Assembly (NCBI GenBank): GCA_021234155.1 | Contig: JAJEKV010000057.1 | Coordinates: 3,503,821-3,567,820 of the forward strand | Length of the DNA stretch: 64,000 nt | Origin: Isoetes taiwanensis | Taxonomy: Eukaryota > Streptophyta > Lycopodiopsida > Isoetales > Isoetaceae | Reading direction: 5' to 3' | Notes under the pieces: model-generated | The model's input: the letters and a program-made list of their open reading frames with translations, nothing else | What the model was told of the DNA's origin: nothing | The model's database searches: none | Part shown: positions 22,893 to 33,435 of the stretch, piece by piece | Layout of the letters: every line of letters begins with the position of its first letter | Numbering within the stretch: position 1 is the stretch's first letter | Translations under genes and position numbers: made by a program

Positions 22893-25495
22893 CATGGCTG
22901 CCCCCAAACTTTCTACACTTCAAGCTTCTGCTCCAAGGGATGCGACTCTTTTTGGGTCTGTGTCTTTCTCGACGCCCACCTTTCGAGAGGCCCTTGTTGG
23001 TCTGAGTCGGGAAGTTGCGGAACGCCACAAGCTTTACGAATTTTCACAAATGGAGCTCCCGGCCCCAAATCCGGCGCAATTGCAGCAGTTCATCGCACAC
23101 ATCGTCAACAGCCCGGAAGGACCATTTTACTTACTCAGCATTTGATTTCTGAGGTATTCCACATCCCTTTGCAAAAACCTTCTGTCTCTTGGGCTGCTTT
23201 ACAGGACATGGACGTCACTCAGTTTGGCGCTATTGCTTATCAAGCCAACCAACATCGCCTCACAAATATTGCCAAACCCCATGAGACTTTTGTGAAGTTT
23301 CTGTGGCGAAAATTGCTTGGGCATTCCATTAAGAACACCCACATCAATAAGCCGTTTTTATAATATGGTCATCAACGCCATTCACTCCACTCTGCATGTC
23401 GATTGGCCTCGGCTTTTTATTCTCTGAGTCTTCTTCAAAGTAGACGCGCGTTCGGCTACCCCCCTCCTCTGTCTCTGAAATTTCCGTGGGTGGCCATCTT
23501 CAGGCCCTCATTCGTCATTATCTTCCAGTTCTTGAGAGCCCTTCCACTTCCCATACCTCCACTCAGCGCTCTCTGCATTCCCAGCGTCAAACTCAACAAG
23601 CTGTACCTTCACGCCAAACTTCCCCTCGTCTGTTCAACATCCGACCCGCGCATGTCCTTTGTCTCCTCTTCTTCCTCGAGGCCACGCCTTCCAATTCCGT
23701 CATGCCTCTCAACAATCTCGGACAAAGGCAGACGGGGCCCTGCACCTCTCCATCCTCGGCGGCTCGTACAAATTCCAACAAGATGTTCAAGCGGCTGCCA
23801 TGCGGCTACATGCATCGAGGAGGCTCTCATGGCCGGTGTTCAGCGTCCACGGAGGCTTCGATCTTTGTTCAAAGAGACCTTCAAGCTGCCACGCCCCATG
23901 TTCAAACCACGGAAGCCCAACTTCAAGAAAAAGCACGCCTCTATTACGTGCCCGTATAGATCTCACCCGGTGCTTTCGGGATCGGACCCGCCTACTTACG
24001 GATCAAAGCGCAGCTCCAAACCGAAATTCAGGACTTATTGGAACAGAACAAGTCCAAAGATACCCTTCTGAGTGACAAGGAGAAACACATTGCTAAGCTA
24101 GACACCTTGTACTCAGAGCTTTGTGACAATTACAGCACTCAAGTTCAAAATCTCACTGAGCGTGAAGCTCGACTCATCTCCCTTGAAGCTCAGCTTTCCA
24201 CACTCACCAATCAGTTAACGTCCCTCCAGACTCAGCTTTTGGAGGCTCAGAAACAAAAGGTCATCGATGACGCGGAGATTGCCACGCTTCGCCTCCATAC
24301 TCTGGGGCAATCCTCTTCACATGCCACGCTTCCTGGTAAACGGGTCCGTGATCAGCCCCGTCTTTTGTTAGAAAAGGAGCATCGGATCCGTGACCTTGAA
24401 CATCAGCTCCAGCAAGCAGTTCAATCTGCTGAGGAAGCCCAAACCAAACAGGAGGGATATCTTGACATTGCCACCAACATCCCTGGGACTTCTCTACTCC
24501 TTCCAAACTATCTTGACTATGTGGTGGCCCGGCGGCATCTCTTTCTTTTTGAAATGGTACGCGGCCAATGGCAATGTTCATCAACAACCACTCAAAAGTA
24601 TGGACTTCCTTCGGATCCGGCGGATCTTTCTATAGAAGACAAGGGTTTATTTTGTGCACTCTTAGTCTTTGATCAGCTCACGGTTGAAGATCCCGAATTA
24701 GTCATCTTCCGAAGTTGTTCAAATTTTTCATGGCTTATGTTTTTCATGACTTCTACCCGGGCGGATCTCCGTGATAAATTCCCGATGAGGCCCATCGTGT
24801 TTTTTCGAGGCAACTCCAATGCTTTGGGTTGTTATCACCAACCAACAAATATTTCCGGGATCCCTTTCGGTCCGGACTTTTGAACAAGAGTACATGCCCG
24901 AATTGGCTCAAAGACTTACCTCTCGTGGCGGGTTGAAACGTTGGAACAGGTAAACAAAAATCCGGGCGCACCACGATGATCTTGAGTTTGCTTTCGATTT
25001 ATATGCAAGCACTTGGGAGGCTACAATCAACTCCGTGGCCTTCTGGAAAGCAAGACCATTCCCACGGGTTGGGTCAATCCTCCTGTCTATCAATTACTCT
25101 CTACTTCAGAATGGGACCATTGGTGTCGTGCTCTTGATCAAAATCTTGTTCAAGCATTCAGGGACATGGCTCACAAACCCACGCACTGGCATGATTCCCT
25201 CTCCATATGCTTCCTTAGGAGCCCCTCCCCCCCGGTTCCTTTCTTCTGATTGGCGTCTTCCCTTTTGGACGAAGGTCATGGATGGCCACGCTGGGTCGAC
25301 TCCGCCTCAGATCTCCACGGATCTCCGGTGGGATCCCCGATTTGTCAGACGCTCCAATTGGGAGGATAATGCCACTTTGGACACTACTGAAAATTGGATT
25401 TACATCGGTAATGAGCGTGGTTGGCAAAAGCCTGCTGATGCTCTTCATGGTCTTGACACCTTCTTGCAGAATGCCGCCACCTCACCAGATCCTTG
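22893..25495 (+). pseudogene. 3' accessory ORF of nested Gypsy, coiled-coil, frameshifted
   Basis: It lies in sense between integrase and 3' LTR, where Athila-like elements have an env-like or accessory ORF. It starts MAAPKLSTLQASAP at 22893 and continues in several frames. The longest segment (24038-24883) is a heptad-rich coiled coil (HIAKLDTLYSELCDNYSTQ, SLEAQLSTLTNQLTSLQTQL) followed by a globular part with YLDYVVARRHLF. I see no signal peptide or membrane segment, so I do not call it an envelope. At least four frameshifts are present. The coiled coil suggests self-association; function unknown. Confidence 0.6.
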
Positions 25496-25872
25496 ATCTG
25501 CCGCCAAAAGCGTGTTTTCGTGGCTCTCAAATGCATCCTGGTCAGCTCTTTAAATAGGCAGCGTCCAATCTTTCACTGCAATCCGAATGCCAGCGTCAGT
25601 GCCTTCGGTCTTCAAACTTGCCTTCTCATGGAGTGCCAGTTTGTTCCTTCGGCTGCCCATGCTGCCCTGGAAGACATGGTGCGCTCTCACTTCCTCATTG
25701 AGGCCCATCCTGCCCTAGGGCTCAACACCCCTGACGCTCTTCAAACACGCCAGGACCTCATTGCTCATTACCATAATGGCGCCCGACCTCATTCCCGTGA
25801 GGATCACTTTCCGACTGCTGGTTTCCCGCCTTCGGAAGCACTTCCTCCTTTTCTTCAGACTGAGTGTCATTT

Positions 25873-25884
25873 GGTGGGGGGGAG
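25873..25884 (+). other. polypurine tract of nested Gypsy
   Basis: GGTGGGGGGGAG directly precedes the TG of the 3' LTR. Confidence 0.85.
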
Positions 25885-26477
25885 TGTTAGTCCCAGGCCT
25901 CCCGGTTCGGGAATATTCATGCATCCTGACGGACCAGGTCAAGCTCAAGGATCCACAGCGGGCATGGGTCAGCCATCAAAGGCTCGCCAGAAGACCAAGC
26001 AATGCACCCACGCATCAAAGCTGCGTCCGCCCAACAAGAGGCGCCGCCAGACAAGTGATGACCCGTCACCACCCGTGTCAGGTCCAGTGATTCTAGGCAT
26101 TTCAAGAGGCACCGCCAACATTCCTCGCAAATCAGGCCTCCTTCCGTGAGTCGGCACCCCAGAGATCGGTCCGAGTGTCTATATTGGGCCAGAGGCCATT
26201 GTACTATATATGAGTAGAGCTAGCATATGATGGCTAGATGAGTTTTGAGTCTTGTCTCTTTTCAGTCTTCTCTCCATTGCGAGAGCTCATGTATGTTCAT
26301 CATTGATATCAAGGAAGCATATCATTTTCCTCTCATTGTTCTTTTCTGTTCCATTTTTTTCTTCTTGTTCTTTTCTTGCAAATCCCGCGTGACATAGTCC
26401 CCCGGATTCTCCTGTTAGATCCAAGGGTCCTCACAGAGGGCTGTCTTGCAGGAGTTCCCGAACCCAGACCCCAAACA
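25885..26477 (+). repeat. 3' LTR of nested Gypsy element
   Basis: 593 bp, same TG...CA termini as the 5' LTR and followed by the TSD TATAT at 26478-26482. Confidence 0.93.
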
Positions 26478-26640
26478 TATATGGGCATTAGCAGGCAGAA
26501 AGAGAAGATCTGATTGTTTGGACGGAGACACAAAGCAATTAGTCATCCAATTTTGGTTAAACAACACCAAGGTTTCACCTAAATACAGGGATGTAAGAAA
26601 GAAAAGGCATCAGGCAATCCAGTTTCTTGATATACCACAG
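26478..26640 (+). pseudogene. T1 transposase, part 2 (rest of exon 1)
   Basis: Directly after the LTR the T1 frame resumes as IWALAGRKRRSDC...VIQFWLNNTKVSPKYRDV and ends LDIPQ at a CAG/GTATTT splice donor. The matching T2 segment is ELVQQFWTENSRVSPNAKDV, ending LEESQ at CAG/GTTATT. The intron position is thus conserved between the paralogues. The intron 26641-27275 contains a short tandem repeat (27117-27215). Confidence 0.8.
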
Positions 26641-27116
26641 GTATTTCATTCTTTACTGTGTGAAATGCTTCTGATCCCTCATGTATATGTTTATTTTTAT
26701 TGGAATTTATAGTATCTTCTTTGTTTTGATGTATGAATGCTTTCTAATGACTGATCTATTATTTATGTATTCACTTTTACTTACTTTTACATATGCGATC
26801 ACCTTTGTTGGTTTGCTTACATTTATTGACCATGTATATTACACTAAATCTTCCTTTCTTATTTATGCAGTGACTCCAAAATTCTTAAGCAATGTACAGA
26901 TTAGATATTTGCATAATATTGTATGTTATACATGTCTATAGAGTACATATCTTGTACTCGGACTTTGAATAGTGCCTATGGACTTCAAGAATCTACTCTA
27001 GAACATTAATATGCTCTAGGGTACAAGAATGTACCCACATACTTATCCTTACACACGTATTTAATGTACATGTGTAATGTATATTCTGTTGTCCTTATGT
27101 ATATTGTAAGTACATT

Positions 27117-27215
27117 CTGAGTACATATGAGTGCATATGAGTGCATATGAGTGCATATGAGTACATCTGAGTACATATTAGTACATTATGAGTACATGTT
27201 AGTACATTTTGACTC
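27117..27215 (+). repeat. GAGTRCATAT tandem repeat in T1 intron
   Basis: About nine 10-12 bp units (GAGTACATAT, GAGTGCATAT, variants). The equivalent T2 intron carries the much larger TGTGGTG array. Confidence 0.85.
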
Positions 27216-27275
27216 CGCATGTACTCAATTGCACATACAAAATCTTTTATTAACTATGATGATTTGAATGCACAG

Positions 27276-27809
27276 GCTGAGCTGTACCAGAACTTTGTGG
27301 AGCAACACCCAGAGGCAGACATTGGCATCGATTGTTCAATACCTCAAACCCCGATTGTGTAAGGAAGCTAAAGGAAAGAAACACATGTTGTTGTGTCAAG
27401 CATGAGCAAGCAGAGAACTTCAGGAAGGCATTTAATTCTATGAGGGCTAAGCTTTACATCAATTGTAGCTGCAATTGTGAAGTTTGTGCTGCTAACAAAA
27501 ATGATGGAATTTGTCAGGCTCACAAGCATACATACTGTAATGTCAGCACTCTATGGAGGAGTATGGTTTGTCCAAAACAAGATAGTGATGAGTGGCACAA
27601 ATTAAATTGTATTACAAGTGATTGCAAGAACTGTGGTAAGCATAACATTAGCTTGTGTCCAAAAGAAACTGAAAATGACATTGAAAGTAAAGTCAATTGG
27701 CAAATATACTCTTATGTGGATGAGAAGTCTAAAAAAGGAGTCTCAAGAAGGCTCAGATTGGTGGAGAAGACAACAAATGCACCTGTAATGCTGGATGCCA
27801 TGTTTGGTC
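27276..27809 (+). pseudogene. T1 transposase, part 3: Cys-rich putative zinc-binding region
   Basis: The acceptor CACAG at 27271-27275 opens an exon starting AELYQNFVEQHPEA, homologous to T2 LQLFRKFKTKHPSV. A 1-base loss near 27330 shifts the frame. The Cys-rich part then reads CCCVKH, NCSCNCEVC, LWRSMVC and CKNCGKH...LCP, matching T2 SCSCTCQLC, LWRGILC and CKECGIKKFPICP. The Cys/His spacing suggests a zinc-binding DNA- or protein-binding module ahead of the catalytic core. The frame is interrupted by a MITE at 27810. Confidence 0.75.
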
Positions 27810-28058
27810 CATAGCTACCGGGAACCAAGTTCCCAACTCCGTTCCCGTTCCCAACTCCGTTCCCGAGGGTCCAGAGTTCCATAAGTTCCCACTTTAGTTC
27901 CCAGTAGAAAAGAGAATATACCCCGAATATACTCAAAGGATCCCTCGAATATACTCGAACATTCCGTTCCCATTACGTTCCCGTTCCCATCCGTTCCCGT
28001 TCCCGTTCCGAATTTTGGGTCTAAGTTCCCGTTCCCGTTCCCGTTCCGGGTAGCTATG
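27810..28058. mobile_element. hAT-like MITE inside T1
   Basis: 249 bp with TIRs CATAGCTACCGGGAAC and CATAGCTACCCGGAAC, flanked by a perfect 8-bp duplication GTTTGGTC (27802-27809, 28059-28066). An 8-bp TSD with CA-starting TIRs fits a hAT non-autonomous element. The interior is built of repeated GTTCCCGTTCCC units on the plus strand. Removing it together with one TSD copy restores the T1 frame exactly (AMFG then HMKTF). Confidence 0.9.
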
Positions 28059-28066
28059 GTTTGGTC

Positions 28067-29346
28067 ACATGAAGACATTTATCCATCACAACTTTGCAGC
28101 TCACTGGCAAAGCAAGGAATTCAGAAGATGTGTTCAAAACCTGAGAGATGATTCAGTGATATCAGTGGTTGACTTTGCAGAAAATTATACATTGAAGCCT
28201 TTCAAAGAGGTTCAGTCAGAACATTGGAATGCAGACCAAGTTACTATAATGGTACAGATTACCATGCTAAAGGTAAATGGCATCTTGAAGAAGACTGTTC
28301 ACTTGTATATTTCGATGACGTAAATCATGATACACATTTTGTACAACATGCATTTAAGCTTCATCTAAAATGGCTGAAAGAGAATGGTGGATCTCATGTG
28401 TACATATCATATTGTGTGGTCTCGATGGTTGTGTCGCACAATACAAGTCCGTAAGAAATTCATATTTCATTACCAGTACTATGTTGAATATGGCATTCGT
28501 TTACAATGGAACTACTTTGGTTCCGGGCATGGAAAAGGTGAACATGATGGAGAGTCCGCCAAGGCCAAGCGGTACTTGCAGCCCGAACGATTCACGAGAA
28601 CATGGAACAGATTAGAGGTGCACATGATGCTTGTGTTGTCTTGAGGAGCAAGCAATCTAATGTTAACAGAGTATACTTGGGAAGTGAAGGAGTCGATATT
28701 GATAGAACCAATGCATTGGATGTGCAACCTCTTCCCGGTATTCGAAATTGCATGCTATAGCTTCTATAAGTCCAACTGACCCCACCTTAGTAATGGTGAG
28801 ACCATTATCTTGCTTCTGCAATGCTTGCATTAACTTTGAATGGGATGCTTGTGAGTCCATTTCATTCTGTGGGAAGTGGCAATTAAAGAAGCTAGTACCC
28901 CGATTGTGAAGTAGAGAATGAGGAAACTGCTGCTTTTGCAAATGAAAATAAAGAGCTAGAAGATCTAGTACAGGTAGGTGATATGTTTGCTTCTTTTGCT
29001 GCACCAGGAAATGAAGAAAATATGCCATACTATATCCTTCTTTGCAAGAAAACAAAATTTGTTTTGCAGGAAAATGTTATTGACGATTACAAAAATTATC
29101 ACCATACAGGTGAAACAGTCATATCAACAGATTACTATCAAAAATTGCACCGGTTGTCACCACAAGTATAAGTTATTGGATGACAAAGAAGTTCTTGTAC
29201 CGCAGAGTCCATTTATTGGAGCAAAGTTTGCAATGCCAAAAGTAAATCATAAGGTGAAGGGTGCTTCTGCAGCTTATGCATTGTCTACTGATGTGCATGA
29301 GATGCTACTGGGAAGTCTGCCTGAAATGCTACATGATCTGGAATAG
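28067..29346 (+). pseudogene. T1 transposase, part 4: DDE-like catalytic core and C-terminus
   Basis: Conserved blocks follow in order, in changing frames. Block 1 is VVDFAENYTLKPFKEVQSEHW (about 28165-28230), first Asp. Block 2 is GLDGCVAQYKS (about 28420-28452), second Asp. Block 3 is NYFGSGHGKGEHDG (about 28510-28550), probable third acidic site. A C-terminal part around 28983-29171 (YYILLCKKTKFVLQEN) matches T2 VFWMLLCTKPKFEVEN. The end MLLGSLPEMLHDLE matches T2 ILENLPEVLSDED. I recall the DFAEN / DGC..QYK / HGKG..DG signature from unannotated transposon-like proteins in several eukaryotes, but cannot name the superfamily. Several frameshifts make it a pseudogene. Confidence 0.72.
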
Positions 29347-29499
29347 CTTGAACAGATTATATGTTGGACAGATTATATGTTGGAGAGAAATCTGAAAAGA
29401 GAAAAGTGCAGGAGTAACATGATTTATATTACATTGTAATTGAGTACATCAACTTATTTCAAAACATGTTTCTTGTTATTGATAACTTTACAGAATATA

Positions 29500-31452
29500 T
29501 CAACTTCTTTTATGCCTAACTATTACATCCTGTGGTGGCTGAAATCTCATAGGTATTGCATCCATTCTCCTAAGATTTTCGGAGCGCCATATAATGTTAG
29601 GACTAGCTGTGGCAGAGGCCACTGCTACTTCTCTTGCAATTGGAAGCCCACTCCAGCCCTCACGCAGCGCAGTTGACTCGTGCGCACTTGGCAACGGATT
29701 CCTTCCCCAAGGATCAGGATCATAGATCTTGTGAATTGCCCAAAGTATTGTTAGCATCTCATCCCTGGTGCTTCTGTCTTCGATCTGTTCGACCTGATCC
29801 CATAATCCAGGCAGGCTGGTAAGGAATCTTGCTTCATACATTAAGCCACAAGAGAATGGTACATCTGGAACATATTCTGCTTCAGTCTCTAAAGTAGAAG
29901 GTGGTTCATCTGGTTCAACCTCTGCTCCATGTACATGTACAAGTTCCTTTTGTTCTGGTTCAACCTCTACTCCATGTATAAATTCCTCTTCAATTTCATT
30001 TTCAATCCAATAACAAAAGTTAAAAATTATTAGCATTTTAAATCTAAAACTTCCTCAACCTTAAATATTAATAATAGATATAATTTAACAAGTACTCAAA
30101 AGAGTTATGAAAGCAAATCAACATCAAGAAAAGTTACAGTAAAACAGATTCAGTTTATCAAAGGCATTGTACATAGGGCCTTTATTCTGTTCATATCTTC
30201 GCCGTATTCATCCACTATAGTCTTGATGATAATGTCACCATATATGTCCCAAGAGTCATCCAACTTATGCTCCTTTATGTAATTGGTAAAATCTGGTGCA
30301 TATTTCAACCCTACCAACCAATCAAATAAGAAGGACAGATGGTTGTCGCGTTCTATCAAAGGTGTCCATAGTGGCACACAAACATAACTTTCTTTGTTGA
30401 AAAGAGCTTTGTGCTTAGACTCAAACACACCACAGAGTTAATTCCATTGTATTTAGGATATTCAATGACAATACTATCCATAGGTACTACTTGAGGGGTT
30501 ACACCAACTGAATTTGTGTAAGGAAGTCCCCAACATCTCTCTTTTCCATAAACATGTTTAAATTTTGGGATGCCATCTTCATAGAGCTTGTCCAAAATTG
30601 ATGTTATGATATCTAAGGTAAGAGTTGACCATATGGCCAAATCCCAATGAAAGGAGGGATATTGAAGCATTGCTTTCATTGTTGGTCTGCAGTAGAAAAC
30701 TCCATGTTCTGTAATTATGGGATTGTAAGAGGAAATATTCATTCCTGGAGTTCTATAAAAGTAACCCAGAACACCTTGGATCTCAAATATTAGGAGTCCT
30801 GTAAGGAAGCAAAATATAATTAACATACAGTAGCACTAGGATTGCAACCATTCATTGATTACATTATCAAGATTACATAAAGCCAAATGGCTTAGTGTTG
30901 TTTCCAATAAGAAAAAAGCCAATTGGCCTCATTTGATAAAGAGTTATGAAATGCTTCTCTTGCGAGGTGCTAGTAGTGCCTGTTTCGATGAGATGGCTCT
31001 TATAATTAATCATAGCCTTAATGAGCACATGTCTCCTGGACTGTGCATACTCCGCATCAAACCAATCTGAAGAGAACTGAAAGAATAAAAACAAATAGTT
31101 TTCAGAATTAAATATTATATAAAAAGCAATTGTGTATACTCACCATGCTCTTAGCTTGCACCTGGGCATCCACAAAGGCTTGCATATAAGCCATGACATA
31201 AAGACCACAAGAGGCCAGGTCACCCCATCTGGCTTCATCACCCCATATCTCTCTTACCATAGCATCATACTGCTCGTAAACATCACAAAAATTCAGTTGT
31301 CTGAGCTGTCTTACAGAAAACCTGGTATCATCAGGAGGTAAAATTTCCCTTTTGGCATGCGAACTTGAAGCTTTCTTATTTGCTGGAGGCTTTCCGGTCC
31401 TTGGAGACTTTCTTGAACCCTTGATTGGTGTCTTCTTTGGGGTCTTTGCCAT
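29500..31452 (-). pseudogene. F2: FCP1/NIF-like gene of the inner element, catalytic motifs lost
   Basis: Minus strand. Exon 1 (31452-31144) has a Lys/Pro-rich basic N-terminus and a domain with ARWGDLASCGLYVMAYM, matching F1 CAWGGMASQTMAVAYY. It ends at a GTGAGT donor. Exon 2 starts at 31076 (FSSDWFDAEYAQ). An exon from about 30804 holds the HAD region: motif I LLIFEIQGVLGYF, then AIWSTLTLDIITSILDKL. After a frameshift near 30430 comes FESKHKALFNKE where F1 has IDDSRYKGYLNE. Both catalytic aspartate motifs are therefore gone, while the surrounding fold, including GVLG, is kept. An acidic tail with HGVEVEPE/HGAEVEPD repeats (29500-30036) may be the last exon or a separate ORF. Confidence 0.68.
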
Positions 31453-32154
31453 GTTTACAGTACCTGCAAAATGAACAAAGCAACAAATTTGATTTCATAA
31501 GATAAATTTGCACGAAATATTTGAAGATCAGACCGTAAACCAAACGCATTGTTTATATTCATGTTAAACCTACATCGATTTAGCTTGAAAAATACCGCTT
31601 TTCGATTTTTAATCCATAGAACCAGTTCTATTACTTCTTGAATTCATTTTCGGACTGAAATCACAGAAAATTAAAACTACAAAATAAAGAAAACAAAACT
31701 TACAGGGCAGATCACACGGATATGCAGTGTTCCGAGCCGGTTCAAACGTTCTTAGCAGTGCCAATTTTCGGAAAACAAACCAATTCTTGCTCCACTCGAT
31801 TAGCCAAGAAACAGGGGGAACAAAATGGAGGGAATTTTTGGTACACTCGAATAATGACATTTTCTTTAATGATGGCAATCAAAAACTTGCTATAATTAAA
31901 ATACATAACGTTATATGTAATGTATTCGAATGGCCTTTTTTTTGTCACCCTAGCGTGCTTATACCCTTTGTTTTTTTTTTTAGAAAATAAAATTATGGTC
32001 ATTACGAGGTAATTATTCGTATCCTACTAAATCATTACGATTAAGATACTAATGGTACGAAATCCTAAAATCGTAGCCTATGAAATTAATTTCACGCCAG
32101 CCTTTATAGGCTATGGTCGTGAGGGAGAAATATCGTCCAATTCTCCCAAACAGA

Positions 32155-32653
32155 ATGCCGAAGCGCTGCCGCTCTGCTTCCCCTTCCCCTGGCCCGTCCA
32201 AGCGCCGGGCCTTGCTTACCTTGCCTTTGGCAGAGGTCCTAGCCAGTTATGGCATAGGATCATGGACGATTCCTTTGCAGGATGATGTCGAACTGCCACA
32301 CGATTCTGTCCCCAATTCAGAGGAGAGCTCCTCTTCTGAAAACTCCTCTTCTGAAAGCTCTGAATACTCTCTTTCAGAGCTTTCAGAGCTTTCAGAAGAT
32401 TCCTCCAATTTTCATTCATCTGATGCAGATTCTTCAGAGGAGGAGGTTGATTCCGAAGACAACATCTAGAGTGAAGAAGAAGAGACCAGCGAAGGAGAAG
32501 ACCCGGAAGAAGAAGACCCCGAAGAAGAAGAAATGTTTGCAGAATTTCACAATTGGCTGGAGAGTAAGTACTAAGTAGCATGCAATTCAATTTTTTGCAA
32601 TCTTTTTTACAGGCTTTCTAACTTTCTTTACTTTTCTTACAGATGAAGCTTGA
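32155..32653 (+). pseudogene. small acidic Ser/Glu-rich protein gene of the outer element (internal TAG)
   Basis: Two exons (32155-32563, GTAAGT donor; 32643-32653) would encode 139 aa: a basic start MPKRCRSASPSPGPSKRR, a middle LPLAEVLASYG, then a long Ser/Glu/Asp tract and FHNWLENEA. An in-frame TAG at 32467-32469 splits the acidic tract. The same frame continues for 39 codons into the splice site, so TAG probably replaced CAG recently. It lies 190 bp beyond the inner element. No known family; a charged linker or histone-/DNA-mimic-like role is conceivable but unsupported. Confidence 0.55.
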
Positions 32654-32704
32654 AGTCCCGGAGCTGAGGAAGCCACTGTTGTTTTTTTTTTGTTATGATC
32701 AAGT

Positions 32705-32900
32705 TCAACCACAGGCCTTTTGTGCCTTTGTTATTTTTTGAAAAAACAGATACCACATGCCTTAGTGCCTTTCTTTGATCTCACCCATATGTCTGACAGG
32801 CCTTAGTGCCTTAAACTTGACACACAGGCCTTAGTGCCTTGTAATATATGATGGCCTTAGTGCCTTTTTTTTGTATATACAGGCCTTGTGCCTTTCTGAA
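32705..32900 (+). repeat. degenerate CAGGCCTTAGTGCCTT repeats
   Basis: About seven imperfect copies of GGCCTT(A)GTGCCTT at irregular spacing in the 3' flank of the acidic gene. Each is itself nearly palindromic. Confidence 0.7.
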
Positions 32901-33435
32901 GTTTTCTGTATTGTAATTTCTGAAGTATTCTGTTCTGAAGTATTCTGTTTTCTCTTTTAATCAATTGGTTTTGTAATACCTTTTTATTATGCCTTCAGTT
33001 TAATCCAGGCCTTGTGCAAGTTTAATTCAGTTTAATTCAAGTTATACCTTGGAATTCATTCAACATTCAAGTACAAATTTCTGTAACTGAAGCATAAAAA
33101 ATGAGAATGCAAAACAGAAACTTCTTTATATTCATAAAAGTACCTATACAGTACCCTTTACACAATTGCCACAGTAAGTGGATTTTCCTAATACTTTCGG
33201 TCTATGTGGCATGCTTGACCCTTTACTGTGGCATGTTGGAGCCTAGGTGGCATGCATGCAAACGTCCCTTTCCTCTTCTGCCTCATTCCCAAAATCGTAT
33301 GAATGCCTACGATTTGCATCCCTTTTATTCCCAAAATTCTGCCCTGCAGCTTCATTCCGTCCATTCCGTCCCCATCGTCTATTCCGCCATCTCCTTCACT
33401 CCTTCCCCATTCTGTCCATCTCCTTCACTTCCGCC

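Larger units (their letters stand above)
15411..26477 (+). mobile_element. Ty3/Gypsy LTR retrotransposon (non-chromoviral) nested in T1
   Basis: LTRs of 592 and 593 bp, TG...CA termini and a perfect 5-bp TSD TATAT (15406-15410, 26478-26482). Order on the plus strand: LTR, PBS, gag with two zinc knuckles, protease, RT, RNase H, integrase, a 3.9-kb 3' region with a long coiled-coil ORF and a short antisense gene, PPT, LTR. There is no chromodomain, and the integrase has the TDYATKWAEA type of motif seen in Tat/Athila-like lineages. Gag, RT and the 3' ORF carry frameshifts; RNase H-integrase is intact. Confidence 0.93.
14470..31966. mobile_element. inner TIR DNA transposon of the same superfamily, opposite orientation, 17.5 kb
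   Basis: Imperfect TIRs GGGTAAAAGCATGCTAGGGT (left) and GGGTATAAGCACGCTAGGGT (right, complement at 31947-31966) resemble the outer termini GGGTGAAAGCATG. The flanking TTTG at 14466-14469 and 31967-31970 is a perfect 4-bp target duplication. Inside, transposase T1 (plus) and FCP1-like F2 (minus) converge, as T2 and F1 do in the outer element when that is flipped. Net of the Gypsy insertion and the MITE it is about 6.2 kb. Both genes are frameshifted, so it is inactive by itself. Confidence 0.85.
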
